In this document: positions 15,701 to 28,400 of the stretch, piece after piece
Layout: each line of letters opens with the position of its first letter
Position numbering within the stretch: position 1 is the first letter of the stretch
Origin: Monarcha castaneiventris obscurior
Lineage: Eukaryota; Chordata; Aves; Passeriformes; Monarchidae
Direction: 5' to 3'
NCBI GenBank assembly: GCA_026261815.1
Contig: JAMPIT010000510.1
Span: 21,133,001 to 21,197,000, forward strand
DNA: 64,000 bases
Notes under the pieces: model-generated
Told to the model about the DNA's origin: nothing
Seen by the model: only the letters and a program-made list of their open reading frames with translations
The model's database searches: none
Made by a program: the position numbers and the translations under genes

Positions 15701-18700
15701 TGATCATACTTAGAGTCTTGATCTAGACATTATCTAAGATGAAGAAAAACAAGTATCTTCTTTCCCCACCTTGAGCTGAAATTTTTAGGGTTTTAAGGGA
15801 GACTAGGGTTGGCAGGAAAAGGGGTATTCCTATTATCCCTCTGAAGCATCTGCTGTTGTTGATGATGAAAGAGCTACTACTTAGCTGTGATTTCCTTTTT
15901 CCAGTTTATTTACCTTAATATGTGTTGTGTTTTGTGTCTGCCTCATTAGTTGTTGTTACCATTAAGTAAATATATTTAGGAAGATGAGTATCAGTCTTAT
16001 TCTTTCTGCCTGAAGGACAGGGGTTTTAATCTGGTTTTGAGAGAGACGTGTGCTGTGGTCATTTTAAAGTGCAGGTTAGTGTTTCTAATGTTTTAGACTT
16101 CTGCTTTGTGCTGTGTGTGGTCATGTTGCAAAACTGGGGTTTAAGAATCATTGTGATTTAGGACATCATTAGAAGGCCCATCTCATCAAAACCTCGTGGC
16201 TGGAGGTTCTGAAGTTGGGGTTGCTGCACTTCCCAGTTGCCTTTATACAACTGCATTTGAAAGAAGACTCATCGAATCACAGTCCAAATAATTTTACCAC
16301 CAGCGTAGCTGAAACAGCTCCGTCTAAGAGCCATTTTCATAGCTGTAATGGCAGGCGTGCTTTTATTTCCTAGTGCTCTGCACATCCTTGACAGAAGATA
16401 CTTATTTCTTTTCCAGTTAAACTGTCAAATTCTTGCTAGGTTATTTGTCTGCTTATGAAGACTTTAAAGAAGCTGTGCATGAGCTTTACCTGGATTAAAG
16501 GTGCTTTTTAAAAGATCCCAGTAATGGAGATCTCTGGTTGATCCTGTGTAATGTGACAGTAGCAGGACTTGCTTGTATTAATGATTTGGTAAGAAGACAT
16601 CCGTGGCTCTTTTAGCAAAGCTTCCTGTTCCTCTGTTTGTATGGCATTAGCATGATGGGCTTGCCTTGACTGTTGCACTATTGTTGGCTTTTGAGGGAGA
16701 GAGGTGATATAGATAGGAGGATGTGATGGACTCGGGTTGCACGGTTGGTTTTGTAGTTGGCCTTTTATCTGAAACTCTCTGAAATCTTGCTCATTGAGTC
16801 CTTACCAAAGCCTGTGAGAAAACTTGATGGTTTTCAAGACTTGGAAACAACACGAAACAAACCCCCAAAATCCTGGAGGCAAGATAATGATCATTATTGT
16901 GGTGTAATAAACAGGTTTCACATTACTGCCCTTTCAAATCCACACTGCAAAGCTGACAGCTTAATGTACATTTTCGTGTTCTCCAGAATATTTTTGTCTT
17001 ACTCTCTACATTTGAATTGTTTTCCAGAGGTCTTGGTTGTTGTTCTCTCTGGCTTCTCATATTTCCACAGTTTGGTGCTAGTTAGAAAATTGGCTGTTCT
17101 GACTGTGGTTTGTTTGTCCGCAATCAGTTGCACATTACATTGTGGTGTCAACGTTTTGGTTGGGGAAAATGCTTCATCCAGCTGTTATGTGCAGATCAGA
17201 CTTCGCCTGCAGATTGAGGTCCTTAATGCCTGCTGATCATGTTTGTTTTTATTATTATGCACAGAGGTCTCTGTGGCACTTGATGTGGTTTTGGAACGTT
17301 TTCTGCAGTCTTGGACTAGGCTCTGAGCAGACAAATTAGACTAACGAAGCATGCATATATTTTTAAGCATCTGTTGAAGGAGTGGATTTGTTGTTTTTAT
17401 GAGCCACACATGGCTTTCAGAAATTAATCTCTCACTTCTAGATCTCTGGCATTGTGTTGTAGTATGTCATATACCACAAAGATGAAAAAATGGAGATAAA
17501 TGAATATTTTTATAAGTCTGAATGTGAAACTAATAGATTAAGCATGCTTATTTTCTGCAAGTAAAACGTGCCCCCCAAAACATGCTCCTTTACCTATTTG
17601 GCAGCTTTGGCACAAACCTGTTCTAAATATTTCTAAAAGATGTCCCAGACTTAGTTTGTCAGGAAATATTTTACAAAGGCTTTAAAGCAGCACTGTATAT
17701 GCAGCTGTGCCCAGCACTACGCTGGCATTTCCTATATAGAGCCATGTGAAAATAGCATTAAGCCAGAAGCATAAATACTCATTCAGATTTGGGAACTGGC
17801 AGTGCAGAGCGAGGTGGTCAGCTGGCTTCAGACTTCTCTAAAGTTTCCATGTGCTCACCTTCACTTCTTGATTCCTGCTCTGCAGAAGAACTGTGGCTAG
17901 CAGGTGAGTGTGGTAGATGGGAAGCAATAGGAAAGGGAGTGGGTGTGGATGGTTACCTCCAGGCTGCACAGATGGTGCAGACGTGGTCAGCTGGTTTTTC
18001 TTCAGTGTTGGGGTGTAACCTGGGACGCTAGCCACACTGGGCAATGTCAGTTTGGAGATCAGGTAGCCTTAACAAGTGTAAATGCTGCTCAGTAGCATGA
18101 ATAAAAATACAGGGCATTTACACTTTTGTGTAATTGGCCCGTTATCCAGATTCGTTGGCTTTGGAGTGGGGAAGAGCAGTGCCCAGGAGCAAGCACCTTC
18201 TCTCAGGATGGAATTATCATTCTGTAGTAATGGACTGTGCTTCAGAAGCTGCATTTTTTTTTTTCAATTTGGAGTTCAGTGTTGCTTCGTGTCCCTCAAA
18301 ATTTTCCCAAATAGCTTTATTCATATATTTAGATGTAGCAAAGCCTTGTTGCAAGTTTGTGGAAAGATGTTTGGAAGATATCCTGTTCCATATTTTCTCA
18401 ATTAGAAACAGCTGGGTTTAAAATATACAAGAGCAGCTACTGTATTGTACCAGAGGCAGTGTGTACTAATACTCATGTCTACAGAAGAAGTCTGTGTTTT
18501 GAGCCTTGTTGACAATCAAGGACAAACTAAGAACGTATGACTTGCCATACTGGATCAGAGCATTCCTGATGTAGGCTGTGTTCTGCATTAGAAGCTTAAG
18601 GAGGAAAACCAAGCAGCTCTGCAGTGTGGTTTTGTCATGTATGACAAGGGTCTGTGTGCATGTCAGTAAAAGAAAAAGCTGTTCTTCTGTTGGGTAAGTG

Positions 18701-21700
18701 GAAAGTAGCCAAGCGGATTTTATGCCTCTTGTGAAGCAGCGCTGGGCCTCTGCGGCATCTTTTGTGGATGGAGTTTGTAGGTTAGCAGTGTCCTGCGCAG
18801 GCTGGGCTGGGCCAGTGCGAGAGGCTCTGTAGCAGGGAGGTGTGGGTCTGCCTCTGCACGTGGTCACTGCTGAGCACTGCTCTGCCAGCTTGCTGCGTGT
18901 GTGAATGGGCTGCATTTCCAGGTGCCGTGAAGGCATCAAGCAGTATCCCCTTCCTATGTGGATGTTGTTGCCTGAACAATCTGCCACGACAGAGAGGATG
19001 TGAAAGCAGACCAGCATGCTGCCATTCCTATAATCGATAGGATAGAAAGGAAGGAAGGTGGCAGGGTGATTGTGTACATAAGATGGTTTTTAAAAGAGTG
19101 TTTGAACTCATAGCAATGAAGCTATGACTTCTTTAGAAAGTAAGAAGAGCAGCAGATGGAATCTATTCCAGAGGGCAGGAGGTGACTGTCTGTGAGTTGG
19201 AATTAGTGGTTTTATGGCTTGCTTTGGTCACACTTAAGTCACTTTGTTTTCTGATGAATGCAGGGAAGCCCAGATAGCCCAGATATTTGAGGGTTGGTTG
19301 GGATGTTGTTTTTACCTTCATTCCTTGGGGACAGAAGGGTCATGTTATGTTTTTATTTGAATTTACATAATATAAAGGGGTTTTGTTTGTGGAAGATTTT
19401 TTTGTTTGTTTAGCTGAATTTGTGCTCCATGCCACTGTTTCTTTCCTTCACTAGTGGATTTCATTTTTGTGAGAGACAAGCATAACTATTTCACATGGGA
19501 AAATATTTCCAGATCAATTTGAAACATACCTTTATTCCCTTTCCTCCCTAAAGTATATGTTTCATGAGATCATTTTTTTTTCCCCAATTGTATTATGCCA
19601 GAATTTGATCCAAAAAGCCCTGAGGAGTAGAAATGATCTCTCTTATATTGTTGTAAGGCAAGCATAGGTACCCAGGCTTCAGTAGTGAGGCTGGAAGGAG
19701 TATAGCCCTTCCAAGTGCCCTGGCTGCCTGGTGTGGGTCAGCCAGAACAGCCTGGCCCCCATGGCTTTGCTGTTAACTCAAGAGCTGACAGCAGTGATGG
19801 TGTCTTGTGCTGTTTTTCCATTGGTGGATGTTGCAGGCAAAAAGCAATTGAACACAGCCACTTCTGAGAGTGCCTTCGGGCTTTTGAGTCTGTGCAGGAA
19901 GCCAAACTGCGCCCATTTGGCTTGTAGAGTGTAATTTCTCATTTGGGTATCTGCACCACTTGAGCTGCTGTTCTTATACCAGTACCCTTGTCAGAAGGTA
20001 AAGGAAGGAGACTGTCTCCAGAGAGTTGTGTTTGCTTTAGATTAGTACGGGATTCAGTAGGATGGATAGGAGAAAAGGACAGAATGATACAGGTGCTGTC
20101 CATAACATAATGCCTGAAGCGTGGAGGGGTTGCTTATGGTTACATGTGCCACCACTGATCTCTGGAGCATAAAACCCAGCAATGGTACCTTTCAGTAGGT
20201 ACATATTGGAAAGCAAGTTTCTTTCACAACTAAGAGCTGCAGCCTCTTATCGAGCATCTTGCAGTTACATCTTGCAGCTCTGGGCACATCTCCCTTTTCT
20301 AGGATATGGCTGAAGGCAATTTCATACTTTTGGTAGAGTCAGCAAGCCAGGGCAGAGAAACCTTGGACAGTAGTGTCATATGCAGAAGAGGATAAGCAAG
20401 TATAAACATTCTTTCTCTTTACCATGGAGTGCTTTATGACCGATGCTGGGTGAGGAGAAGGAAGGATTCAGTACAGTGCCTGAAATGTAGAATAAAGGTT
20501 AGACCCAACATGGTTTTTTTGTTTTCAATAAATTATCCCAAATTCAAGGTGTCACACAGCATTTCTCTGCACGTACTACTCAGGACTTCTTATCCTGTTA
20601 AGTATCTGGGAGTTGGCAGTTCCTTTCAAAAGAAATGAGCTAGAATAATATTATGTGCAAACTTACTTTCATCATCTCATTCCCATTTGGATTTGAATGG
20701 TTTGTATCTCATCTTAGAAGATTTCTGAGAAAGCAAAGGATGAACACGTACCAGCCATCAGCTTCTCCTGTAAAAGGCTGTGAGCTGCACCCAGTACTGA
20801 GCAAAGGACATGCTGAGGGAGTGAGAGTTTCCACACCGTACTCAATTCTTTGCTTGCCATTGCATGGTTGTACAAAACGTGTGAGTGACTCAAAGAGAAG
20901 ATACTATGGTTGTCAGAGTGTAATTTTATACTTTACAAAAAATGGCTGTCACCTTTGCAAGGACCTCTTTTGTGCAATGTTTTGGAATAGGCCTCTGTTC
21001 TAATAAATATCTAAAGGGTTTTCTTTTGGCATTTCTGCATTAGTACTCTGGTTCCAGTATCTATCTAAGCTGTTGCTTGCAGCATGTTATCCAGCAGTAG
21101 AACCACCATTGTTAGGCATTTTATTTTCAGATATAGAATAATACTTCTTGTTGTGGGGTTCTGAAGGAATTTGTAAGAAAGATATACCAAAAGGGATGTT
21201 TTTAGGCTATTTCTATTTCAGAGAAGCATGAAAAGTAATTACTTCAAGCTTTGCTTCAACAGAAGCTGCATTCAGGGAAAGCTTTTCCCAATTCAAATGA
21301 AGTTTGTCCACTCTGAAACAGAAATCAGAGGAATTTCTTTGATAATGTTGCACAACTGACTTTCATTGTGCTTTTGTAAAATTGGATATCCATATAAAAA
21401 GAAATTTTAAAACATGGAGGAGGTAGAAGTGAGTATATGGAATAACCAGACAGGTATCTGGTGGGGAGCAGAACAACTGAAAATAAGGCTCTGTCAATCA
21501 GGTGCCTATAAAAAGTGCTGTTATTTGGGGCTTGGCAAAATTTCATTTAGTTGATGAGTCTCAGCCTTACTGTTGATTCAGAAAGTACGTAAAGAGCAGT
21601 TAAACTCTTGAATCACTGGCATCCTCATACAGACCAAAATGTGTGTGAAAGGTAGCCACAAAATCCAAAATGTTTTCCCCAAGGACCCAGTAAAAGTTTA

Positions 21701-22673
21701 GTGACAAGTGTATTTGATTTCAGCTGTGTGTAAGGCAGAAAATGTTAATGAGGAGCATGGCATTATATCGAAAAGTTGGAAATAGCCAGAGAGGGGACTG
21801 AGAGGGAGCTTTTAAGTAAAATTACTGAATTTAGAGTTGGAACTGTGAAGAGTAAGTGTGGTCTGGTCTCCTGATGTTAAAAGTCCAAAAAATAAGTGTC
21901 TGTCAGCTTTTTCTGTGCAAGCTAGCAGAATTGTTTAAAGCCATATGTAGTCTGCATCTAGTGAAAGTGGCCTGCTGGGACTCAAGTTTAGCTGAGTGCT
22001 GTCACAGGCAAGACAAAGTAAATGACAGCCTCTAGTGGATCTGAATACTGTGATTTATTTCAGGACCAGTGAGATTAACACTCCTGCTCTAATTATTCTC
22101 ATTCATGTTCTCCCACTACAGCATTATGTTGCCTAGGTCTCAACTTCTCATCCCTGCAGGGAGGTCACTGCTGGCCTGGAAAGCTGGGTTGGTTCCTGCT
22201 GTGCCACTACAGTGTTGGCCACCTGCAAGTGTTACTGGTGAAGATCCCTGGCCAGAACCCAGCATTCATGTTTATGTGTGTCCCTGTTCTCTGGGATCTT
22301 CTGCCAGTTCCAGGATCTTTGCTGCAGCCAACATTTTCAACTTTCTCTTTCTAGAAATTCTACCCCGTGTTTTTCTTAAGACAGTCACTTCTTTTCATGG
22401 ACCTTTCTTTGTGGCATAGAACACCAAATACCTGATTTTCTATGCAGAAGCACAGCATCATCATCTGCCTTGTGATTGGGGGTAGCATTTCCTGTTTCTT
22501 AGTTAGGGAATTTAGGACATACGACTTCTGTTTAGTCCAAATATTACCAAAATTTGCAATCTGTGCCAGTTGCAGCTGGAGCAGGCTTCTGCTTGATAGT
22601 TCAAAATGTCAGTTTCTCATGTTGAAAGATGTACACACACCTTCCCCCCCATTCTTTGCTGCCTTTAAGCTTT
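12726..22673 (+). other. ATP8A2: ATP8A2 long intron, part 1
   Basis: Start of the terminal intron in the window. The first 80 or so bases are GC-rich, then it becomes AT-rich. A short local repetition of CATCATACAT-like units occurs at 12931-12960, and a perfect octamer ATGCAAAT at 14961-14968. The largest open frames (159 codons at 16757-17236 +, 183 codons at 18466-19017 -) resemble no known protein and are of a length expected by chance. I found no exon encoding the expected M10 sequence. Confidence 0.7.
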
Positions 22674-24665
22674 AATAAAATCATAAAACCATTGAGGTTG
22701 GAAAAGACCTCTAAGATTGTTGAGTCCAACCATTAATTAACCCAGCACCGCCAAGTGTCCCCAAGTGCATATCTGCATGTCTTTTAAATAGCTTCAGGTG
22801 TGGTGACTCCACCACTTCCCTGGGCAGCATGTTCCAATGCCTGACAACCCCTTCAGTGAAAAAACTTGTCCTAATATCCAATCTAAACCTCCCATAGCAT
22901 AACTGGAGGCCATTTCGTCTTGTTCTTACCAGTTTTTACCTGGGGCAAGAGTCTGACCCTCACCTGGCTGCAATCTCATTTCAGGTAGCTGAAAATTTCA
23001 GGTAGAGAGCAGTAAGGTCCCCCTGAGCCTCCTTTTCTCCAGGCTAAACACCCCCAGCTCCCTCAGCTGCTCCTCACAGGACTTGTGCTCCAGGCCCTTC
23101 CCCAGCTCTGCTGCCCTTCTCTGGACACGCTCCAGCCCCTCAATGTCTTTCTTGCAGCGAGGGGCCCAGAACTGAGCACAGGATTGGAGGTGTGGCCTCA
23201 GCAGTGCCGAGTACAGGGGGACGGTCACTGCCCTGCTCCTGCGGGCCACACCACTGCTGATCCAGGCCAGGTGCCATTGGCCTTCTTAGCCCCTGAGCAC
23301 ACACTGGCTCATGTTCAGCCAGTTATTGACCAGAACTCCCAGGTTCTTTTCCACCAGGCAGCTTTCCAGCCACTGCCCCCAGCCTGTATCTGGGGTTGGT
23401 GTGACCGAAGTGCAGGATCCAGAACTTGGCCTTGATAAACCTCATGTAATTGGTCTCAGCCCATGGATCCATCCTGTCCAGGTCCCTCTGTAGAGTCTTC
23501 CTGCCCTCCAGCTGATCAACAGTCCCACTCAACTTGGTGTCATCTGCAAACTGGCTGAGGGTTCACTTGATCCCCTCTTCCAGATCTACGAAAAGATACT
23601 AAACGCGATTGGCCCCAATACTGAGCCCTGGGGAACGTGACTCGTGACCAGCCACCAGTGGATTTAACTCCATTCCCCACCACTTTCTTGGCCCAGATTT
23701 TTACCCAGGGGACACTGCACCCATCCAAGCCATGAGCAGACAGCTTCTCCAGGAGAATGGTGTGGGAATTACTGTCAAAGGCTTTACTGAAGTCCAAGCA
23801 GACAACGTCCACAGCCTTTCCTTCATCCACTACGCAGGTCAGCTAGACTGTTTCCTCTCCTCTGTATTGTATTTCCAGTAGGCATGTGGTAAGTTGAACT
23901 CCCCCACAAGAACAAGGGCCAGTGATCATGAGACTTCTCCCAGCTGCCTATGGAATATTTTGTCTTCCTCTTTATCTTGGTTGGGCACTCTGTAATAGAC
24001 TCCCACCAGGATATTTGCCTTGTTAACCTTTCCCCTGATTCTTACACACAAACCCTCAACCCTGTCATCACCATCACCAAGCTCTAGATATTCATAAGGC
24101 TCCCTAACATACAAGGTTACCCCACCACCTGTCCTTCCTTGCACATCCCATCTGAAGAGGTTTTAGCCATTGCAGCACTCCAGTTGGGTGAGTCATCCCA
24201 CCGCATTCCCATTAATGCGTCGTTAGCTTTCCTACTATGCAGTGATTTCCAGCTCCTCCTCTTCATTGCCCATGCTGTGGGCATTGGAGTAAAGGTACTT
24301 CTGTTGGGCTAATGATCCTGCCAGCTTTTTGGGGCAGAAGCCCTAATTCCTACATGACCATTCTCAGGAGCTTCCACGGTTTCTAACACATCAGTAACCC
24401 TCGCATTGTTGCTGCTGCTGCATGGATCTCCATCCCCTACCTCCACTGAGGCATCAGACCAAAGAATCCCATTAGCATAGCATCCCTTAAACTTTGGCAT
24501 GCCACCCCCAGGCTTATATCTAGCGAGCGTGGTTTTTTCCCTTTCACCTTTCAGATCTAGTTTGAAGCTCTTTCAATGACATCTGCTAATTCTTGTGCAA
24601 AGATCCTTTTCCCCTTGTGAGACAGGTGGTTCCCGTCTGTTGCCAGCCACGTTCTTCTGAATGTT
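22674..24665 (-). mobile_element. CR1 LINE, internally deleted
   Basis: Non-LTR retrotransposon on the - strand; its 3' end is at about 22674 (TTTTATGATTTTATT-type tail on the - strand, close to the usual CR1 octamer tail). In element order: the 3' end of ORF1, with an esterase-like DGNHLSHKGKR motif near 24610-24650; an APE-type endonuclease piece ending GVYYRVPNQDKEEDK (about 23926-24144); then reverse transcriptase motif A DFSKAFD at 23774-23794, motif C FADD at 23539-23550, and the C-terminal part with [19 protein letters not shown] (22998-23249). Frames are broken by shifts and stops. The region between endonuclease and reverse transcriptase motif A is missing, with a join near 23840. 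The element is dead. The 5' end is truncated; its exact border is uncertain. Confidence 0.95.
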
Positions 24666-26030
24666 GCTGATTAAGTGCTGATGTAGCAAATGTATATATC
24701 ACTAAAGATTTTATTCATTGTCTCTAACACTCCTCCAACAAAAGTACATGGCTTTTGTTCTAAGCCTTTCAAGCCTCATGTGTTACATACAGTATGTGAG
24801 AGATACACGGGGTGATAATGGAGGGGAGAACAGACTTCAGTAGTCACACAGATGTGAATGTTTGGACAAATATTTTTGGGCTCTGTCTCTGCCATAACAC
24901 ATTGGAAACACTGCTTTGGTCTGGTTAGCAGCGTAACAGAAGCTTCCTGTATGTGATGTGTCCATACAGTGCCTACAGGGCTTGTTGATGGTGGGACCCC
25001 TTATGCTGTGGGTGCAGAATTTCAGATTTCTGAGGATGGAAATGAGCTGGAGACACCTGTAGATGTGGATTACTAAATATAGTGTGTGAACATTAACGAC
25101 TGTAGATATGTTGTAACATCAGCTGCTCTCATCTGTTGCATCAGAGCTCTTTGCAAGGCTGGGACTTTGAGTGATTAAATGTTGAAGTCTCTTGCTAAAC
25201 TGACAAACTTGCATTGAACAGAGCAAATAAGTGCAATTTAACTTTCTGGATACTCAATAAGGGGATCCTGGGCTTTCCATAAACTAGGCTGTAAGCAGGT
25301 ATGTACAAGTTTGTCAGCTTGAGTGCATCTGCAATTATTTTTTTACACCAGAATCACTTTAGATACTGCTTTAAGACAGACTACAAGAGGGGTTGTGTGA
25401 GAGAAAGAAATGTCAAGAGGGGCAAAGAGAAACAAGAGCTTTGGAGGACATTGCCTGAGTTATATTATGCTCATTAATTCAATTTGAGGCAGGAATGTGT
25501 GTAAATAAACCCTGGCAGCTGCAGCAGCTCTCATTTCTGCAGGGCTTTGGCAGGAATGCAGGGGCCAATGGATATGAAATCCTGGCTCTCTTTTGAGAAA
25601 TTGCAGGCAGACAGCTCTGCAGCCAGAAGAAAGAACAATCTAAGATTTACTGGGAAGACGTAATCACTTTAAGCAGACTTGAAGAGTGTGGAGTTTCAGA
25701 CATGCAGATTTGGAGGTAAAATTAGTGCAGACAAAAACTAAGTCATTGGAAAACCATGGGGCTTACCTAATTCTCCTGGGTTAATGGCATTATTCATGTT
25801 CCAAATATTCAGCGTCAAAATGGAGCAGGAGAACTGTAGCTGTACCATTCAGTGTCTTCAGAGTAACCTGAGTCTGGATATTCACAAGCAATTGTCTGCA
25901 GGTAGCGTGGCTGTTTGTGCTACGTACTGAAAGTCAGATATGCTGACCACGTTAAGTGAACTGCCTTGTGTCCCAAGGAGTTCAGTCTTTGGTGCTCTTC
26001 CTGATACTGGATCCCCACGAGTGCCTGGAA

Positions 26031-26068
26031 GAGCATTCCCATCACTTCAGAGCATTCCCATCACTTCA
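26031..26068. repeat. 19-bp perfect tandem duplication
   Basis: Two perfect adjacent copies of GAGCATTCCCATCACTTCA (26031-26049 and 26050-26068). This is probably recent replication slippage, since the copies have not diverged. Confidence 0.95.
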
Positions 26069-26744
26069 CATGGTCCAAGAATGTGCACTGCCCCTGCTCC
26101 CCTGCCAAAATACTCAAAGGGCAGATCCCTCAGTGGGTGCTGCAGAGCTCAGGGTGGGGAGAGGGACAGTTCTGCAACAGTCAACAAGCGATGCTGGATT
26201 TTCAGATCAGTGGATTTTTCAGCTGTGGTTTTTTAAGTAGTAGTAGTTGCTGTTTGTCTGAAACTGATTTGAATACGAGCTTGATGTATCAGCTACATTT
26301 TAAAAAATTCTAAAAAAGCAAAAAAAAACCAAACAAACAATGTGAACAGTCCATGACCAAAGGAGAATCCTTGGTTTTGCTGGCATTAATCTAGAATTTT
26401 AAATAACAGTGTCACCCAAAGCCAAAGTGGTTTTAAAGGCAACCAGATGAATGCTTTAATGACAGTATTAGAGGTAACTATTAATTGATTATATTTTACC
26501 AGACACTTAAAATCTGACAGTTACTTTATTGATGTATGAAAAAGCAAGATTTTTTCCTCAAATGGAAATGAGCTTTTTTTAGGCCATTTTAAAATCTCAA
26601 TTTCATTGTCTTCAAATATTTTCATATCAAAAAACTTAATTTTGTTAAAAATGTGCTGGGAAGGGAGTTCGTGTGAAAATAAGATCTAGTAAGGTCAGAA
26701 CTATAGAGCAAAAGCTGCAAATGGAAAAACTTTACCTTAGCAGC

Positions 26745-26783
<39 letters not shown>
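26745..26783. repeat. (AAT)13 microsatellite
   Basis: Thirteen uninterrupted AAT units, 39 bases. Perfect trinucleotide arrays of this length are commonly length-polymorphic. It creates a run of isoleucines in a - strand open frame (26622-26804) that is not a gene. Confidence 0.98.
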
Positions 26784-26784
<1 letters not shown>

Positions 26785-28194
26785 CTGAGTATTTGAATGT
26801 TCATTGGGTTTTAGAACTGCTGCTTTGCTTTGCACATTAGATAGATTAGTGCAATCAAAGGTGTCGATGTATTTAACTGTAACTTTTTTCATGTAACAAA
26901 ATTTGTCAATAACACTTTCAAATTATGTTTCCTAAATAGCACTTTGAAATATTTATGTACTCTGACTTTACCACTGTCTTTTTCTGTAGTACAGGCACCT
27001 ATGTATGACAGATGATAAGCCAGGAGGCATCCAGGGAATGTCAGAAACAATCAGATTAATTATTCTGATTCCGAACTGGCAGCTATTTTGTTAAATAGCT
27101 GTGTCTCTAGCAGAAGCAGAGCTACTTGCTATACATTGCCTGACATTGTAAGTTTTTCTTACTACTCTTCAAAGAAATCCATGGACAGGCCAGGGGTTTT
27201 GTGCCTTTGAATTTGAAGTACTGATGGACATTTGGAAATACAGGTCACAAAAAGAGGGAACTGGAAAAAGGCAGCCAAACTGTCAAGCAAGGATAGATCC
27301 CGTCACACATAATGCTGGCATTAATTTTGTTGAAAGTGGCAGCATGCAAAAGTTTACTGGTCTTTCAGGGAGTTTCATAATAAGCTTATCATAAATCTGT
27401 TTCTTTTACTGTGGAACGTATCTGCTTGAGAAGCAGTGGTCAAAACTCAGGGCAAACTGCTGAGACACTCAGGATATTGTTTTATGCTCCCCTCTATTTT
27501 AAGCTATTGTTTACATCCAGTGTTGTTATTGCCCCTTTCAGCCCAGCTCACCCTTGACACTGCTAGCTTCAAACATCATCTAATGTGTGATTTAGCAATA
27601 GAAGAGCAGCAAGATCTGCTCACACCTGCTGTCTTTCAATAGCTGCCTCTGGGTCAGTAGCCTCTGGCTGGCTTTGCCATCCTTGGGAAACTTGAATTTT
27701 AATCATTTGCTCCTGTCAAGAGCGGCATAAGGAACACTCTTTCATCAGTTTCAGTACAGTGAGTCTGAGCACACATGTCCAAGTCCCCTGGAAGTCTCTG
27801 CTTGCTGCTAGTTTTGGCTGGAATAAAACCAGTTGTGATTTGTATTCTGCCTCTTGTGGGCTTCTCTGCTGATATACAGAGAGGCATCCAGTGTTTAAAA
27901 TCTGCACACAGCACAGCCTCACTGGCATGGTTGTTTTCTCCCTGCTTCTTCACCCACTGCTGCCCAGCACCATGGTGTGTATCCCCACATAGGTACACCG
28001 GTGTGCAGCCACAAGCATTTCAGGTCACCGTGGTTGTTGTTTTGTACCACTTTTGTGTACATTTGGATGCACACAGCACTTAAAACTTAATTTCTGCTAA
28101 TACACCTGCATCGGTTTGTAGGTAGGATTTTCTCTTTTTTTCCCTCATGTCCAGGATTTACACTGTTTTCTCTCTTGCTGCTCAGAGACACATG

Positions 28195-28400
28195 AGGAGC
28201 AGCTTTTGCAGTGTCAAGCTGGACTCCTCCCTGGCTGGCTCCTTGCAGGGCCCCCGAGCTGTGCGGGGCTGGCAGCCGCAGTCCTGTGTCCCACTCGCTC
28301 CCTGGGCCCCTCGCACCTGTTCAGGGAACCACCTCCAGGAACGTCCCCTCCACTGGAAGCTGCTCCTTTGCCCCACACTGTGCAGTGCCTATTCCAGTAG
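28195..28400. other. GC-rich island inside the intron
   Basis: About 200 bases markedly richer in G+C and CpG than the surrounding intron (for example CCCCCGAGCTGTGCGGGGCT and the bases after it). Several overlapping open frames arise on both strands simply because stop codons are rare in GC-rich sequence. No transposon or protein was recognised. It is short for a CpG-island promoter. Confidence 0.5.

Noticed and set aside
16757..17236. 159-codon open frame on the + strand
   Set aside because: No recognisable domain, no plausible splice borders or promoter context. A few frames of this length are expected by chance in 64 kb read in six frames.
18531..18560. GCCATACTGGATCAGAG resembles a phrase common in old amniote CR1/L3-type repeats
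   Set aside because: Only about 20 bases look similar and the flanks do not continue the match.
18466..19017. 183-codon open frame on the - strand, the longest in the window
   Set aside because: The composition changes along its length and it matches no family I know. The stop-poor part coincides with a locally GC-richer patch near 18730-18900. No coding signature.
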